Origin: Clostridiales bacterium UBA4039
GTDB lineage: Bacteria; Bacillota; Clostridia; Lachnospirales; Vallitaleaceae
Assembly (NCBI GenBank): GCA_002382805.1
Contig: DGAD01000038.1
Coordinates: 1 to 13,764, forward strand
Length of the DNA: 13,764 nt
Direction of reading: 5' to 3'
The translations under genes were made by a program, and so were the position numbers. The notes under the pieces were generated by a model, which made no database searches, was not told the origin of the DNA, and saw only the letters and a list, made by a program, of their open reading frames with translations. How positions within the stretch are numbered: position 1 is the first letter of the stretch; each line of letters begins with the position of its first letter. Shown piece after piece: positions 13,715 to 13,764 of this stretch.

Positions 13715-13764
13715 TTTGACATTTTTTTACCCTCCTATTGACTTTGGTAGTGTCAAGTCTGACA
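13709..13764. repeat. Cluster of TGTCA/TGACA inverted repeats around the ABC-F promoter
   Basis: TGTCAA-T-TTGACA is a perfect palindrome at 13709-13721 that covers the -35. TGTCA-AGTC-TGACA follows at 13751-13764, and a further TTGAC at 13738-13742 can pair with GTCAA at 13752-13756. The spacing between palindrome centres is about 42 bp. They could be operator sites; part of the match is imposed by the -35 hexamer itself. No gene is visible in this stretch. Confidence 0.35.

Noticed and set aside
13711..13722. Three-codon frame (ATG TCA AAT TGA) after AGGAGGG on the minus strand
   Set aside because: It lies upstream of the predicted transcription start and overlaps the -35, so it would be transcribed only from an unseen promoter further upstream.

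Overview
The window reads as chromosomal DNA from a low-GC Gram-positive bacterium, most likely a member of the Clostridia (Lachnospirales-like). The basis is AT-rich sequence, strong GGAGG ribosome binding sites, lipobox lipoproteins, TTGACA/TATAAT promoters and the gene families present. I see no mobile element, rRNA, tRNA or CRISPR array. All genes but one lie on the minus strand, so transcription runs mostly from high to low coordinates.

Right end (12.0-13.76 kb): an ABC-F ATPase of the antibiotic-resistance/ribosome-protection type has a leader of about 200 nt. The leader holds a near-consensus promoter, a possible 12-codon leader peptide, a candidate antiterminator pairing, and an intrinsic terminator whose 3' arm is the gene's Shine-Dalgarno sequence. 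A rhodanese lipoprotein follows and ends in its own terminator.

Middle (10.2-11.5 kb): a DUF2089 zinc-ribbon/HTH protein and a SHOCT-like partner form a two-gene operon with its own promoter and terminator. Next comes a 48-residue protein with a Cys-Cys motif, resembling the small 'LDCC motif' putative metal-binding proteins.

Metal block (4.7-10.2 kb): a Fur-box-controlled ferric iron ABC transporter (lipoprotein, fused double permease, ATPase) is followed by an OmpR-type response regulator and a histidine kinase. The kinase has a Met/His-rich extracellular segment. A terminator-like hairpin lies inside the first codons of the permease gene and may lower permease and ATPase expression relative to the binding protein.

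Left end (0-4.7 kb): a CorA-type divalent cation channel (plus strand, convergent with and overlapping the kinase gene) diverges from a TspO-related membrane protein gene. The two divergent promoters appear to share one palindromic -35 hexamer, TTGCAA. The TspO-like gene overlaps the start of a large translational GTPase of the Tet(M)/EF-G type fused to a YacP/Rae1-like NYN endonuclease domain. That fusion is the most interesting protein here, because it joins an A-site-directed GTPase to a domain whose bacterial relative cuts mRNA in the ribosomal A site.
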